DNA from: Flavobacterium sp. J372
Lineage (GTDB): Bacteria; Bacteroidota; Bacteroidia; Flavobacteriales; Flavobacteriaceae
Length of the DNA stretch: 64,000 bases
Assembly: GCF_024699965.1 (NCBI RefSeq)
Contig: NZ_JAJOMZ010000004.1
Location: 2,168,001-2,232,000 of the forward strand
Reading direction: 5' to 3'
Shown here: positions 1 through 8,074 of the stretch, one piece after another
Layout: each line of letters opens with the position of its first letter
Position numbering within the stretch: position 1 is the first letter of the stretch
The notes under the pieces: generated by a model
What the model saw: only the letters and a program-made list of their open reading frames with translations
Databases searched by the model: none
Told to the model about the DNA's origin: nothing
Translations under genes and position numbers: made by a program

Positions 1-1113
1 GCAGCAACTGCTCCACCAAAGCGCGGGGCAGTTCCTGCTCGGGCTAAACCGCAGGCGGGATGCCGCCGAGGTGCAGCGCGACAGGATGCAGGCAGCCCCT
101 GCGGGGCTGCTGCCTATGGTTTTCTGAAATGCCGCTTCCTGCCCCACTATACGGGCGAGGGCAAAGCAGCAGCACCGCAGCAGGAAACGGATTTCTTTGG
201 GTCGCTTGCGCTGCTGTGCGACCACTATGGCATCCGCCCGATGGACACCCGACACCTTGGCTACCCCTACAGCCGCGAGGTCGCCCTGTGGGATGCGCAG
301 CGGAAGCTGCGCACTGCCTGCGAGCAGGGCGTGGAGATTGGCACAGTAGAAAACGCGGGGAGGCTATACCTTACGGCAACCGAAAATTACCGTACAGGCA
401 ACACGCTTTACTACATCCCTGTCGTGCCGCTGCACCGCCTTATGCGCTCCCGCACCACCCGAAAGGGCGCACAGCTGCTGCTCGGGGTCTGCGCCTACCT
501 CTACCATGTGGCAGGCGTGCCGTTCTACCGTGATGAGGATAGCTACCTTTCTTGGCAATATGACATGATTGGGCAATGGGTTGAGGATGACCCCGAAGGA
601 TGGGAACAGGAACACTATTGGCAAAACCGTTCACAGCTGCACGAAGCTACCCACATCGGGAATGTGATGCTGCGCAGGCTAAAGCATGGGTTTCATCCTG
701 TGAGGCTCTCCGCAGCTGCTGATGCCTTTCTGCCGCCCGACCTGTTCGGCAGCAGCTGCCTTGACCTTGCGACCGATGCCCTTCAACTGTGGCGGGATTA
801 TCCCGAGGCGCACCTGTGGTGGCATGCCGATACGAGCATATTGCCCGACCCTGACGATTACGATGGTGCGGAATGCATCACGATGGAAAAGTACATCGGC
901 TTCTGCGCCGATACGGCAGGGTGGCTCTACACTACCCTCGCCGAATGCGTGAACAACGAGTTCAACGAATGCAGCGACATACAGGAACCCGTGCTGCACC
1001 GCACCTTTGACGGAAACGCGCAGGACGACAGCCTCGACTTTGAATGCAGGCTATTCCGCCTGATAAATAACCTGTGCGAACTGCTAAACGACACCGACAA
1101 TGGAAACAGCTGA
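1..1113 (+). CDS. PRTRC-associated hypothetical protein, partial, frame broken
   Basis: I do not recognise the family. The gene directly precedes PRTRC protein B and overlaps its start by 14 bases, so it belongs to that cassette. A clean reading frame runs from the ATG at 241 to 1113 (290 aa, rich in Trp, Tyr and Leu, no membrane segment). Coding-like sequence also runs from the left edge in another frame up to a stop at 125-127. One extra T in the T-run near 120-123 would join the two as ...LLPMVFLKCRFLPHYTGEG.... The N terminus therefore lies outside the window. If the upstream part is a separate gene, 241 is the start. Confidence 0.6.
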   Translation, partial: AATAPPKRGAVPARAKPQAGCRRGAARQDAGSPCGAAAYGFLKCRFLPHYTGEGKAAAPQQETDFFGSLALLCDHYGIRPMDTRHLGYPYSREVALWDAQRKLRTACEQGVEIGTVENAGRLYLTATENYRTGNTLYYIPVVPLHRLMRSRTTRKGAQLLLGVCAYLYHVAGVPFYRDEDSYLSWQYDMIGQWVEDDPEGWEQEHYWQNRSQLHEATHIGNVMLRRLKHGFHPVRLSAAADAFLPPDLFGSSCLDLATDALQLWRDYPEAHLWWHADTSILPDPDDYDGAECITMEKYIGFCADTAGWLYTTLAECVNNEFNECSDIQEPVLHRTFDGNAQDDSLDFECRLFRLINNLCELLNDTDNGNS

Positions 1114-1804
1114 CACCCTCTACCACCCCACTGCAGCACTCGTGCTGTTCAAGCCCGAAGGAAGCGATACCGATTTGTATATCGAGTACTATGATATGGA
1201 CGTAAACGGCGTTCCCGTGAACCCCCGTCCCCTGACGGTGCGGCAGGCGCAGGGGCTGTCAAAAGCCCTTGACACCTCCAAAGAAGTGGCAAAGGCATTC
1301 CTCAAGCCAAAGGGCATCGTGCCATCCAAGGTGCTGCACTTTAACCCTGCTGAAAACGGCAGCGCAGTATGGTACACCAAGCCAATGTGCCAAAAGCTGT
1401 ATTTCTCGCAGCACCTTGGGCTGCCGAGCGGAAAGGTCACCCTGCCTGCCTTGGTGTGGGCAGCAAACAGGCAGCAGCTGCATATCTATGCACTTAAAGG
1501 CAAAGGCAAGCCACGGCTCTCCACTCCCCTTTTCCACGCCCCATTCCTAAACCTGTACCATAACGGGAACGTGTGCATGGGCAATGTCGATGTACGGATT
1601 TCAAAGGCGGCTTCGCTTGAGGATTTTATGGCGGGATGGGAAGGGTATTTTTTCGGGAGTTATTTCAGCCACCTTATCAACACGCATAATCCCATCAAGG
1701 GCGACCTTATCGCCCTTTATAGCCAACTTATGAAAACGGAAGAAGCTTTCCCTGTGGAAGAACTTCTGCCTGTCGGTAAAAACCTTCAACAACTATTGCG
1801 ATGA
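1100..1804 (+). CDS. PRTRC system protein B (E2-like)
   Basis: A 234 aa protein matching PRTRC protein B in size and in position just before the ThiF-like gene, whose start overlaps this stop by 4 bases. PRTRC cassettes (ParB-related, ThiF-related) are carried by plasmids and integrative elements; their role is unsettled. Residues 145-161 (FHAPFLNLYHNGNVCMG) resemble the active-site segment of ubiquitin-conjugating E2 folds, with Cys159 in the catalytic position and Asn151 where the HPN Asn would lie. With the adjacent E1-like protein this suggests a thioester relay. That catalytic reading is inference; the family call is firm. Confidence 0.85.
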   Translation: METADTLYHPTAALVLFKPEGSDTDLYIEYYDMDVNGVPVNPRPLTVRQAQGLSKALDTSKEVAKAFLKPKGIVPSKVLHFNPAENGSAVWYTKPMCQKLYFSQHLGLPSGKVTLPALVWAANRQQLHIYALKGKGKPRLSTPLFHAPFLNLYHNGNVCMGNVDVRISKAASLEDFMAGWEGYFFGSYFSHLINTHNPIKGDLIALYSQLMKTEEAFPVEELLPVGKNLQQLLR

Positions 1805-2574
1805 AAACGAAAGCGCACTTCATAGCCCCCGAACTTTTGAACCCAACCAACCCCATAGAGGTATGCCTTATCGGGGCAGGCGGCACAGGTTCGCAGGTGC
1901 TGACGGGCTTGGCACGGATGAGCCACAGCCTTATTGCCCTCGGGCATGCAGGCTTTCAGGTAAGCCTTTGGGACGATGATGTAGTAACCGAAGCCAATCT
2001 CGGCAGGCAGCTGTTCGCCGCAAGCGAATTGGGGCTGCCCAAGGCTTCCGCACTGGCAACGCGCTGCAACCGTTTCTTCGGCACGGGATGGAAAGCGGTC
2101 TGTAAGCCGTTCGGGAAGGCTGACAACCAACGGGCAACGATTTATATCTCCTGCGTGGACAGCGCGACAGCGCGGTTCGGGATTGCGGACGTTTTGAAAG
2201 GAATGGGCAGCGAACGCCGCTACAGTGATGTGCCAAGGTACTGGATGGATTTTGGGAATGGCAGGGAAAACGGTCAGGTCATACTCTCGACCATCGGGGA
2301 TATAGAACAGCCTACTTCGGGAAAGTTTGAAACGGTGGGCAGCCTGCCATTCGTGACGGATGAATTTACGGAAATGCTATTACAGGCTGACATCGATGAC
2401 CTGCCGAGTTGCTCGCTTGCCGAGGCTCTTGAAAAGCAGGATTTGTTTGTCAATTCTACATTGGCGCAGATGGGCTGCTCCCTGCTGTGGCAACTGTTCC
2501 GCAACTGCATCACCACGCAACGGGGGCTGTTTTTGAATGTTGCAGGCTTCAGGGCAGCACCGCTGCCCGTTTGA
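1801..2574 (+). CDS. PRTRC system ThiF family protein (E1-like)
   Basis: A 257 aa ThiF/MoeB/E1-fold protein. The nucleotide-binding loop GAGGTGSQV lies near residues 25-33, and the acidic strand with NLGRQLF (residues 60-75) is the usual E1-family ATP/Mg site. A Cys within LPSCSLAEAL (about residue 203) is a candidate acceptor. E1-like enzymes adenylate the C terminus of a ubiquitin-like partner; in PRTRC cassettes that partner is not proven. It is the last gene of the cassette here, translationally coupled to protein B, and followed by a GC-rich palindrome and a hairpin. Confidence 0.88.
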   Translation: MKTKAHFIAPELLNPTNPIEVCLIGAGGTGSQVLTGLARMSHSLIALGHAGFQVSLWDDDVVTEANLGRQLFAASELGLPKASALATRCNRFFGTGWKAVCKPFGKADNQRATIYISCVDSATARFGIADVLKGMGSERRYSDVPRYWMDFGNGRENGQVILSTIGDIEQPTSGKFETVGSLPFVTDEFTEMLLQADIDDLPSCSLAEALEKQDLFVNSTLAQMGCSLLWQLFRNCITTQRGLFLNVAGFRAAPLPV

Positions 2575-2577
2575 GGC

Positions 2578-2593
2578 GCGCGGCGCGCCGCGC
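2578..2593. repeat. Perfect GC palindrome after ThiF gene
   Basis: A 16-base perfect palindrome, GCGCGGCGCGCCGCGC, starts 4 bases after the ThiF stop. It has no T-run, so it is not a classical terminator. Function unknown. Confidence 0.5.
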
Positions 2594-2661
2594 AAAACCT
2601 TCACGGGGTATTGTGCGGCGCTGACTGCCCCAACCTCAGGAATGCTTTGGGTAATATTTAT

Positions 2662-2688
2662 AGGGGGCAGCAACTATAGCTGCCCCCT
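2662..2688. terminator. Hairpin at end of PRTRC cassette
   Basis: Ten-base perfect stem AGGGGGCAGC / GCTGCCCCCT with a 7-base loop lies between the PRTRC genes and the convergent hypothetical gene at 2740. No U-tract follows, so termination is only likely, not certain. Confidence 0.4.
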
Positions 2689-2739
2689 TGCTGTGCTGTG
2701 ATGCTCCCATGCTCACAACGCAACATTTCTGTTAAGTTC

Positions 2740-3117
2740 CTACCATGTAAGAGTGAGTTCACAGTTGCCTGTATTGTCCAGGGAAGTTGCTGCGTAGTGC
2801 GATGCCTGGGTGCTGCTGAGCAGGAGGCAGGCATCGGCAGGCAGCTTTTCCGAACCGGGGTGAATAATCCTGATCGTAACGGGACGTCTTGCAAGCAATG
2901 CAGCACCCAGGCTCCACGAAAAAATGGTACGGGCATGCTCACTGATATCGCGGAGGTATTCGAGATGGCCTACCGCGAGCTCGAAATTTTCAGACAAGTA
3001 AGCAATCGGGTCAGTCGCGAAAGCGCTAACCTCCAGCGTAAGCTTTGCATCGTCCAAAGCATAAAGCTTTGCGGTGTAGGACATCACACCCTCGGCTGTA
3101 AACATAAACTTTTCCAT
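2740..3117 (-). CDS. Hypothetical protein
   Basis: An unrecognised 125 aa soluble protein beginning MEKFMFTAEGVMSY. It is convergent with the PRTRC cassette. The frame is open a further 34 codons upstream, but that extension reads like noncoding sequence (Phe/Asn-rich), so I prefer the Met at 3117. No signal peptide or membrane segment is seen. Even spacing of charged and hydrophobic residues suggests a folded domain. Part of the island backbone by position. Confidence 0.55.
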   Translation of the reverse strand: MEKFMFTAEGVMSYTAKLYALDDAKLTLEVSAFATDPIAYLSENFELAVGHLEYLRDISEHARTIFSWSLGAALLARRPVTIRIIHPGSEKLPADACLLLSSTQASHYAATSLDNTGNCELTLTW

Positions 3118-3265
3118 TGGCTTAAAAAAAGGAGCTGTAAAGTTAACCGCACCTTTGAAGTGAACATTGATAAAAACAGTCAAAAAATTGCAAGAACCAC
3201 GCAAGTTTAATGGCAACATAAAAATTTAAAAACCAACCAATTGAAAATTACGATATATTTGACAC

Positions 3266-3601
3266 ATGAAATTGTTGGCCTGCATCATCAGCATCTACAT
3301 CCTCAGCCTGGCATTTGCTCCCGCAGCAAAGCTCGTCATGTCGGTGCATGCTGAAAAGTGCGGAGGCAGTTGCTCATCCAAGCCCGAAACGCAAAAAGAT
3401 GCGGACGGCTGTGCCGAGCAAACCTGCTCGCCGTTTTCATGCTGCCTGAAAACCCTTGTTTTTATAGAAACCTCTTTTTTCTACAGCCAAAAACCATCTC
3501 CCGGTTACGACACCGACGACAACTACGTATTGAAATCCCTTTTCGACTCGGGAAGGGTTAAAGGTGTATGGCATCCGCCCAAATTTGCCCGGATAGGATA
3601 G
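3266..3601 (+). CDS. Small secreted Cys-rich protein, WxPP C terminus
   Basis: A 111 aa protein with an N-terminal hydrophobic signal (residues 1-25), then a Cys-rich core (CGGSC, CAEQTC, FSCC) and a C terminus containing VWHPPKF. Two more island proteins (12203-12574 and 27116-27454) share this layout and end in IWQPP, as in the Bacteroidetes DUF6660-type proteins next to metal-efflux genes. A periplasmic metal-binding role is inferred. A TANNTTTG element (TATATTTG, 3254-3261) ends only 4 bases before the ATG, which would imply a nearly leaderless transcript. Confidence 0.65.
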   Translation: MKLLACIISIYILSLAFAPAAKLVMSVHAEKCGGSCSSKPETQKDADGCAEQTCSPFSCCLKTLVFIETSFFYSQKPSPGYDTDDNYVLKSLFDSGRVKGVWHPPKFARIG

Positions 3602-3670
3602 CTTTATTGGTACCGGAAGGCTTCCGGCTGCCTTATTACACACTTTTTTTAAATTTAAATACGTATATCT

Positions 3671-3993
3671 ATGAAAAATATCTTCATGGCTGCCCTGATG
3701 CTTATAGCCTTCAGTGCTGCAGCCCAGTCACAGGAAAATAAAAAGCAGCCGGAAAAAGGCTCGTGCTGCGCATCGGAAAAAAATCAGAGGCTGTAGCTAC
3801 TGCCTCCGGGTGTACTGCCTCTACAGTGCACGCCGATGACAGCACGGCAATACCTGCACCGCAGGATAAACCCAAGCCGTCATGTGCTGCGACAGCCACG
3901 GTTTCGGGAAATCCTCCGGCAGAAGGCGCGGTTAAGGGATCGTGCAAGGCTGACGCCTCCTGCTGTGGGGCCAAGCCACAGACCAAAGCTTAA
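3671..3993 (+). CDS. Secreted Cys-rich small protein, frame broken
   Basis: The ATG at 3671 opens a typical signal peptide (MKNIFMAALMLIAFSAAAQS). Coding then continues in another frame to the TAA at 3993. Adding one A to the A7 run at 3777-3783 joins both parts into a protein of about 107 aa with repeated SCC-type motifs (GSCCASEK near the start, ADASCCGAKPQ at the end). Paired Cys in a secreted protein inside a metal-resistance island suggest metal or oxyanion binding. I do not recognise a named family. The break looks like a sequence error. Confidence 0.55.
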
Positions 3994-4001
3994 TTATTCA
4001 C

Positions 4002-4023
4002 GGGAGCGCCGGCCGGCGCTCCC
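4002..4023. repeat. Perfect 22-base palindrome
   Basis: GGGAGCGCCGG followed by its exact reverse complement lies between two small secreted-protein genes. It can fold as a hairpin but has no following T-run. It could limit read-through or stabilise mRNA. Confidence 0.5.
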
Positions 4024-4037
4024 AATATCCTTATACA

Positions 4038-4457
4038 ATGAAAGCATTATATATTATACTGCTCGCAGGTACATTCTCCTGCTATTCCCAAAATAAGACA
4101 GTTATGGCCACAGATAACCATTCTTCATGCTCACCGGGTTGTGAGGCGAAAAGCAGGGATACCCAGTTGTCCTGCAAATTAACGAGTCCCGAACTGCAAA
4201 CGCGCAAGGCAACAATCATCGCATCACTGAAAAGCAAGATAAAAGAGCGGAAAGAGCTCAGCAATGGTTTTGCTTACCGGTTTGATGGCAGTGATGCCGT
4301 TGTTGATGAGTTGGCGGACTTTATCAAGACAGAGAGGGAATGCTGCGGCTTCTTCACTTTTACGGTTTCAGTCAGTGGCGATAAAAGTGAAGCCTGGATG
4401 GAGCTCAAAGGCCCGGACGGCGCTAAGGAGTTTATAAAGGCTGAGCTTGACCTGTAA
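4038..4457 (+). CDS. Hypothetical secreted protein with Cys pairs
   Basis: A 139 aa protein with an N-terminal hydrophobic segment ending near a Cys (LLAGTFSC, possible lipoprotein), then a Cys-containing spacer (SSCSPGCEA). A compact alpha/beta domain follows with TERECCGFFTF near residue 100. The CC within a mostly acidic domain is a plausible soft-metal or metalloid site. I believe close relatives occur in mercury and arsenic gene clusters of Bacteroidetes, but no named function is known to me. It ends just before a terminator and is convergent with the ACR3-like operon. Confidence 0.7.
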   Translation: MKALYIILLAGTFSCYSQNKTVMATDNHSSCSPGCEAKSRDTQLSCKLTSPELQTRKATIIASLKSKIKERKELSNGFAYRFDGSDAVVDELADFIKTERECCGFFTFTVSVSGDKSEAWMELKGPDGAKEFIKAELDL

Positions 4458-4480
4458 AAAGACGCACAGTTTTTATAGTT

Positions 4481-4511
4481 ATGGCTGTCCTTCGGGGCAG
4501 CCATATTTTTT
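4481..4511. terminator. Bidirectional terminator
   Basis: Stem ATGGCTGTCC / GGGGCAGCCAT with loop TTC, followed on the plus strand by T-rich sequence. It separates the plus-strand gene ending at 4457 from the minus-strand operon ending at 4525. Confidence 0.7.
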
Positions 4512-4524
4512 TCTGTATATCGGT

Positions 4525-5491
4525 TTATTTCTCCTTTTGCCTTGTCAATATGGGAATGGCTTTGATGTATACCAGTTCTGAAAGTATTTCGATAATGGTC
4601 TGTGTCACAATTACCGCAGCCACAATCCTGTTTTCAGGTGCCGGAAGCGAAAGGGCTAACGGAAGCACTACAAGGGAATTCCTCGTTGCGGTGCTGAACG
4701 ATACCGCGCGGGAACCGTAATAGCCTACCCTGAAAATCATGGATGAAACCTTTCCCAGCAAAGGCGATAGAACGGCATAGGCCAGGTACACCGGCACGGC
4801 ATCCACAACGGGTGCAGTGTTTTCCTTTAAGGAAGGTACCTGTGACCCGACCACCACGAAAAAGGTCATTGCCATCGCCGGGACGGGTATCCAGCCTGAA
4901 TAATCAAGAAGCCTTTCCCCCCACCCTGTTCCTTGATTTCGCAGCCAGCTGTGTCAGCACGGATAACGAAAATGGAATCACTATAAGATACAGGAATGAT
5001 TTAACGAAAGGGGCCAATTCAATGATCTCTATTGTTTCCCTCCCAAGAAAAACAAGCATATAGATGGGCAGCAAGGCCATCTGCAGGGCAAAAAGAAGGG
5101 GTGTTGAGGCCAGCACGGATTTGTAGTCCCCTTTGCCCATGTGCGTAAATACTATCACATAATCGATACAGGGGGTTACCAATACCAAAACAATACCTAT
5201 CGCCACGGTGCTGTCAGGGGAAAATACCGTGACGAGCCCCCATACCAGGAGCGGTACAAGTATAAAGTTGCCAAAAAGCAGGGCTTTAAAGAAGGACCGG
5301 TTTTTCAGCGCACCCTTCAGCTCAAGGAAAGGGATCTGGCAGAACATACTGTAAAGCAGGATTCCGATTACCGGCTCAATCCAAGATTCCAGGCCGTGGC
5401 TGCCGGGCCAGTATATCCCAACAATGCCGCTTAGGATAAGTACAACAATATATATATAGATCTGTTGCTCTTCAAGCCACTGTTTTGTCAT
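4525..5491 (-). CDS. ACR3-like arsenite/bile-acid symporter family transporter, frame broken
   Basis: A polytopic membrane protein of about 330 aa with roughly ten hydrophobic segments. The segment VTPCIDYVIVF carries the Cys and acidic residue typical of ACR3 arsenite permeases (BASS superfamily). The N-terminal two thirds (from MTKQWLEEQQ) and the C-terminal third lie in different frames. Removing one base from the C6 run at 4917-4922 (plus strand) restores NRVGERLLDYSGWIP.... A Met at 5521 is a possible earlier start. It is the last gene of the operon starting at 9556. Arsenite efflux is the likely role, but the sulfur-handling neighbours leave other anionic substrates open. Confidence 0.75.
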
Positions 5492-5533
5492 GTTATTTTG
5501 AGTTAATGGTTCGAGGCACATGTCCCGGCTGCG

Positions 5534-7294
5534 TTAGTGCTTCCTGAAAACGCAGAAGGTAAAATTCTGCACTGTATCAAATGGGGTGCGATGGTCTGAT
5601 GCAAAGCATTCAATTGGCTCGAAACCGTCTTGGAACATCGCTTTCATTGACTTTTCGGAATATTGCCTGATATCTATACCACTACACTTTTTTGGCCCAT
5701 TCTCTGAAAATGTGCCAAGAATCAACATGCCATCAGGTGCGATTCCTGATAAAGCTGACCTTGTGTAGTTGCTGATGTCGCCCCCGGCTGTCAAAAAATG
5801 GAATGCGGCGCGGTCATGCCATATGTCGTATTTCCTTTCAGGGAGAAAATTAGCAGCATCTGATACAATCCATTTTACCTTATCGGCTTTTTCTCCAAGC
5901 CTTTCTTTTGCCCTTGCTATGGCTGCCTCAGAAATATCCAGTACCGTAATATCGGTATAGCCAAGGTTTAGCAGGTGGTCGGATAAGAAGCTGTCTCCCC
6001 CGCCCATATCAATGATGGCCGCATCTTTTGATGCAGCATACTTGGTGATCATTTCAAGTGAGGTTTCCGGTACAGGCTGGTACCAGCTTACCGATTCAAG
6101 TGATTTTGTAGTATATATATTTTCCCAATGTTCTTTTGTACTGGCTTTTTCTTCCATGTTTTTGTTGTTTTGTAGTGCACCAAGACACGTTTTTATATGA
6201 TCAATAGCTTCTTCTATTTCCTTTTCGGAGGTATAAAGTCCCAAACTGAAACGGATGGCTGTAGAGGCAACTTCTGTTGATTTACCCATTTGCAGCAATA
6301 CCGAAGATGGTGTCGCATCCCCGCTATGGCAGGCAGCTCCCGTAGAACAGGCGATCTTGGATTGCAATCCTTCAATAAGCCTGCCCATATCTAATCCCGG
6401 AAAACTGATGTTAAGCGTATTGCAAAGCTTTTCTGTAACATGCCCATTGTAGACCGCATCAGGATAGGCATCCTTAATGGCATTATGTAATTTTTCTGTA
6501 AGGGCGGTAATACCCCCAGCCTTGGCCAAGGCTGTATCAGCTGCCAGCTCACAGGCTTTGCCTAAAGCCACGATGTAAGGAACATTCTCAGTTCCTGCCC
6601 TTAATCCGTATTCGTGGCTCGCACCATGTATTAAAGACTCCAAGTTTACACCCTCTTTCACGATGAGCGCTCCAATGCCTTTAGGTGCGTATATTTTATG
6701 TCCCACAATCGTCATCAGGTCAACGCCTAACTCCTGAAAAGAAACCCTCATCTTACCTATCGCCTGCGCTGCATCAGTATGCATCAAAATTCCATTTTGG
6801 TGGGCTATCGTAGCGATTCCCTTTACAGGCTGTACTGTTCCGGTTTCATTATTAGCCAGCATTACGCTGATTAATATGGTATCATCCCGAAGGGCAGCGG
6901 TTACATCAGCCGGGTTGATCCTACCCTGCCCGTCAACCGGAATAACTGAGATGTCGTAGCCTTCTTTTTCAAGGTATGCGGCAGGTAATGAGATTGCCGG
7001 GTGCTCTACTGCAGATATTATGATGTGTTTTCCTTTATAGCGAAGGGCATGGGCGATTCCTTTAAGGGCCAGATTATTGCCCTCGCTACCGGTAGCTGTA
7101 AATATGATCTTGGCTCCCTCGGCATCCAATGACTGCGCAACAGCACGCCTTGCAGCAGCAATTGCAGATTTGGTCTTTTCTCCCAGTGCATGGACACTCG
7201 ATGGATTTCCATAATGCTGCGAAAGATAAGGCAGCATGGCTTTCAGCACTTCAGGTGCAACGGGTGTCGTGGCATTGTAATCGAGATATATCAT
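5534..7294 (-). CDS. Cysteine desulfurase / SAM methyltransferase fusion
   Basis: A 586 aa protein with two enzymes in one frame. Residues 1-375 are a class V PLP aminotransferase of the NifS/IscS type: the PLP lysine is K200 in VGHKIYAPKG and the active-site loop CSTGAACHSG holds C322. Such enzymes move sulfur from cysteine as a persulfide. Residues 380-586 are a class I SAM-dependent methyltransferase (motif I DMGGGDS, residues 429-435, then WYQPVPETSLEMI-type N-terminal signature at 404-416). The linker is QNNKN followed by a Met that would start a stand-alone methyltransferase. I see no nearby stop in other frames that would suggest an artificial join. It sits between an ArsR-rhodanese regulator and an ACR3-like transporter. 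Confidence 0.85.
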   Translation of the reverse strand: MIYLDYNATTPVAPEVLKAMLPYLSQHYGNPSSVHALGEKTKSAIAAARRAVAQSLDAEGAKIIFTATGSEGNNLALKGIAHALRYKGKHIIISAVEHPAISLPAAYLEKEGYDISVIPVDGQGRINPADVTAALRDDTILISVMLANNETGTVQPVKGIATIAHQNGILMHTDAAQAIGKMRVSFQELGVDLMTIVGHKIYAPKGIGALIVKEGVNLESLIHGASHEYGLRAGTENVPYIVALGKACELAADTALAKAGGITALTEKLHNAIKDAYPDAVYNGHVTEKLCNTLNISFPGLDMGRLIEGLQSKIACSTGAACHSGDATPSSVLLQMGKSTEVASTAIRFSLGLYTSEKEIEEAIDHIKTCLGALQNNKNMEEKASTKEHWENIYTTKSLESVSWYQPVPETSLEMITKYAASKDAAIIDMGGGDSFLSDHLLNLGYTDITVLDISEAAIARAKERLGEKADKVKWIVSDAANFLPERKYDIWHDRAAFHFLTAGGDISNYTRSALSGIAPDGMLILGTFSENGPKKCSGIDIRQYSEKSMKAMFQDGFEPIECFASDHRTPFDTVQNFTFCVFRKH

Positions 7295-7357
7295 GTGTAG
7301 GTCTATAATTTTTAAGATAAAATATAAGCGTGTGGAATAAAAAAATCCTCTCTATTA

Positions 7358-8050
7358 CTAAACAGCCTTCTCCACGGGATAACCTTTAGACATCCAGTCA
7401 GGAAAGCCCTCAGAAAGCCTGTTGGCCTTATATCCATACTCCGTAAGTATTTTAACAGCCTGATCGGCATATATGCAAAACGGTCCACGGCAATAGGCTA
7501 TAATTTCACTTTCTTTAGACAACTCCCTGATACGCTTAATTATTTTATCGTAAGGCATCGAAAGCGCGGAATGGATATGCCCACGATTAAATTCAGCTTC
7601 CGGGCGTACATCCAGCACCAAAACTTGATTTTTACCAATTTTTTCAAGCAAATCTTCGGCAGATATTGGTGCAAGATTGTGAAAGTTCGACCTGAAATCT
7701 TTTACCAATCCTTCAATTTCCGTGTTGTTTTCCATACCTAACTCCCTAAGCGAGCGCCAGGCTGCAAAGACCTTTTCATTACGCAGGTGGTAAAAGATAA
7801 AATTTCCGTCCTTGCTGGTTTCGACCAGCTGTGCCTTTTTAAGCACCTGCAGATGCTGCGAGGCATTGGCAACGCTCATGCCGGTATAGTCTGCAATGAC
7901 CTCAACGGAAAATGGGCCCTGAGCCAAAAGATCGACTATCTCCAAACGATGCGGGTTGGCAAGGGCTTTGGAAATCTTAGCTAACTCCTGATATACTGCA
8001 TCCTTAAATTCTCTCTTATTCATTTCTGATTTCAAACTATTGTAATCCAA
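7358..8050 (-). CDS. ArsR-family regulator fused to rhodanese domain
   Basis: A 230 aa protein. Residues 20-95 form an ArsR/SmtB winged helix (ISKALANPHRLEIVDLLAQGP, then SVANASQHLQVLKKAQLV as recognition region). Residues 125-225 are a rhodanese domain with Cys187 in YCRGPFC and a second Cys192. ArsR repressors in sulfur-stress operons sense persulfides through a cysteine pair; here the rhodanese could be the sensor or deliver sulfur. A second Met at residue 10 (8023) is a plausible start. It lies 24 bases after the CstB-like gene in one operon. The likely target is the palindrome at 9595-9634. Confidence 0.87.
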   Translation of the reverse strand: MDYNSLKSEMNKREFKDAVYQELAKISKALANPHRLEIVDLLAQGPFSVEVIADYTGMSVANASQHLQVLKKAQLVETSKDGNFIFYHLRNEKVFAAWRSLRELGMENNTEIEGLVKDFRSNFHNLAPISAEDLLEKIGKNQVLVLDVRPEAEFNRGHIHSALSMPYDKIIKRIRELSKESEIIAYCRGPFCIYADQAVKILTEYGYKANRLSEGFPDWMSKGYPVEKAV

Positions 8051-8074
8051 TCCTAAAAACTTAACCTAAAAGGA

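Noticed and set aside
2698..3210. Plus-strand frame opposite the gene at 2740-3117
   Set aside because: Composition is shadow-like (Cys/Gln/Arg-rich), with no signal or domain, while the minus frame reads as a folded protein.
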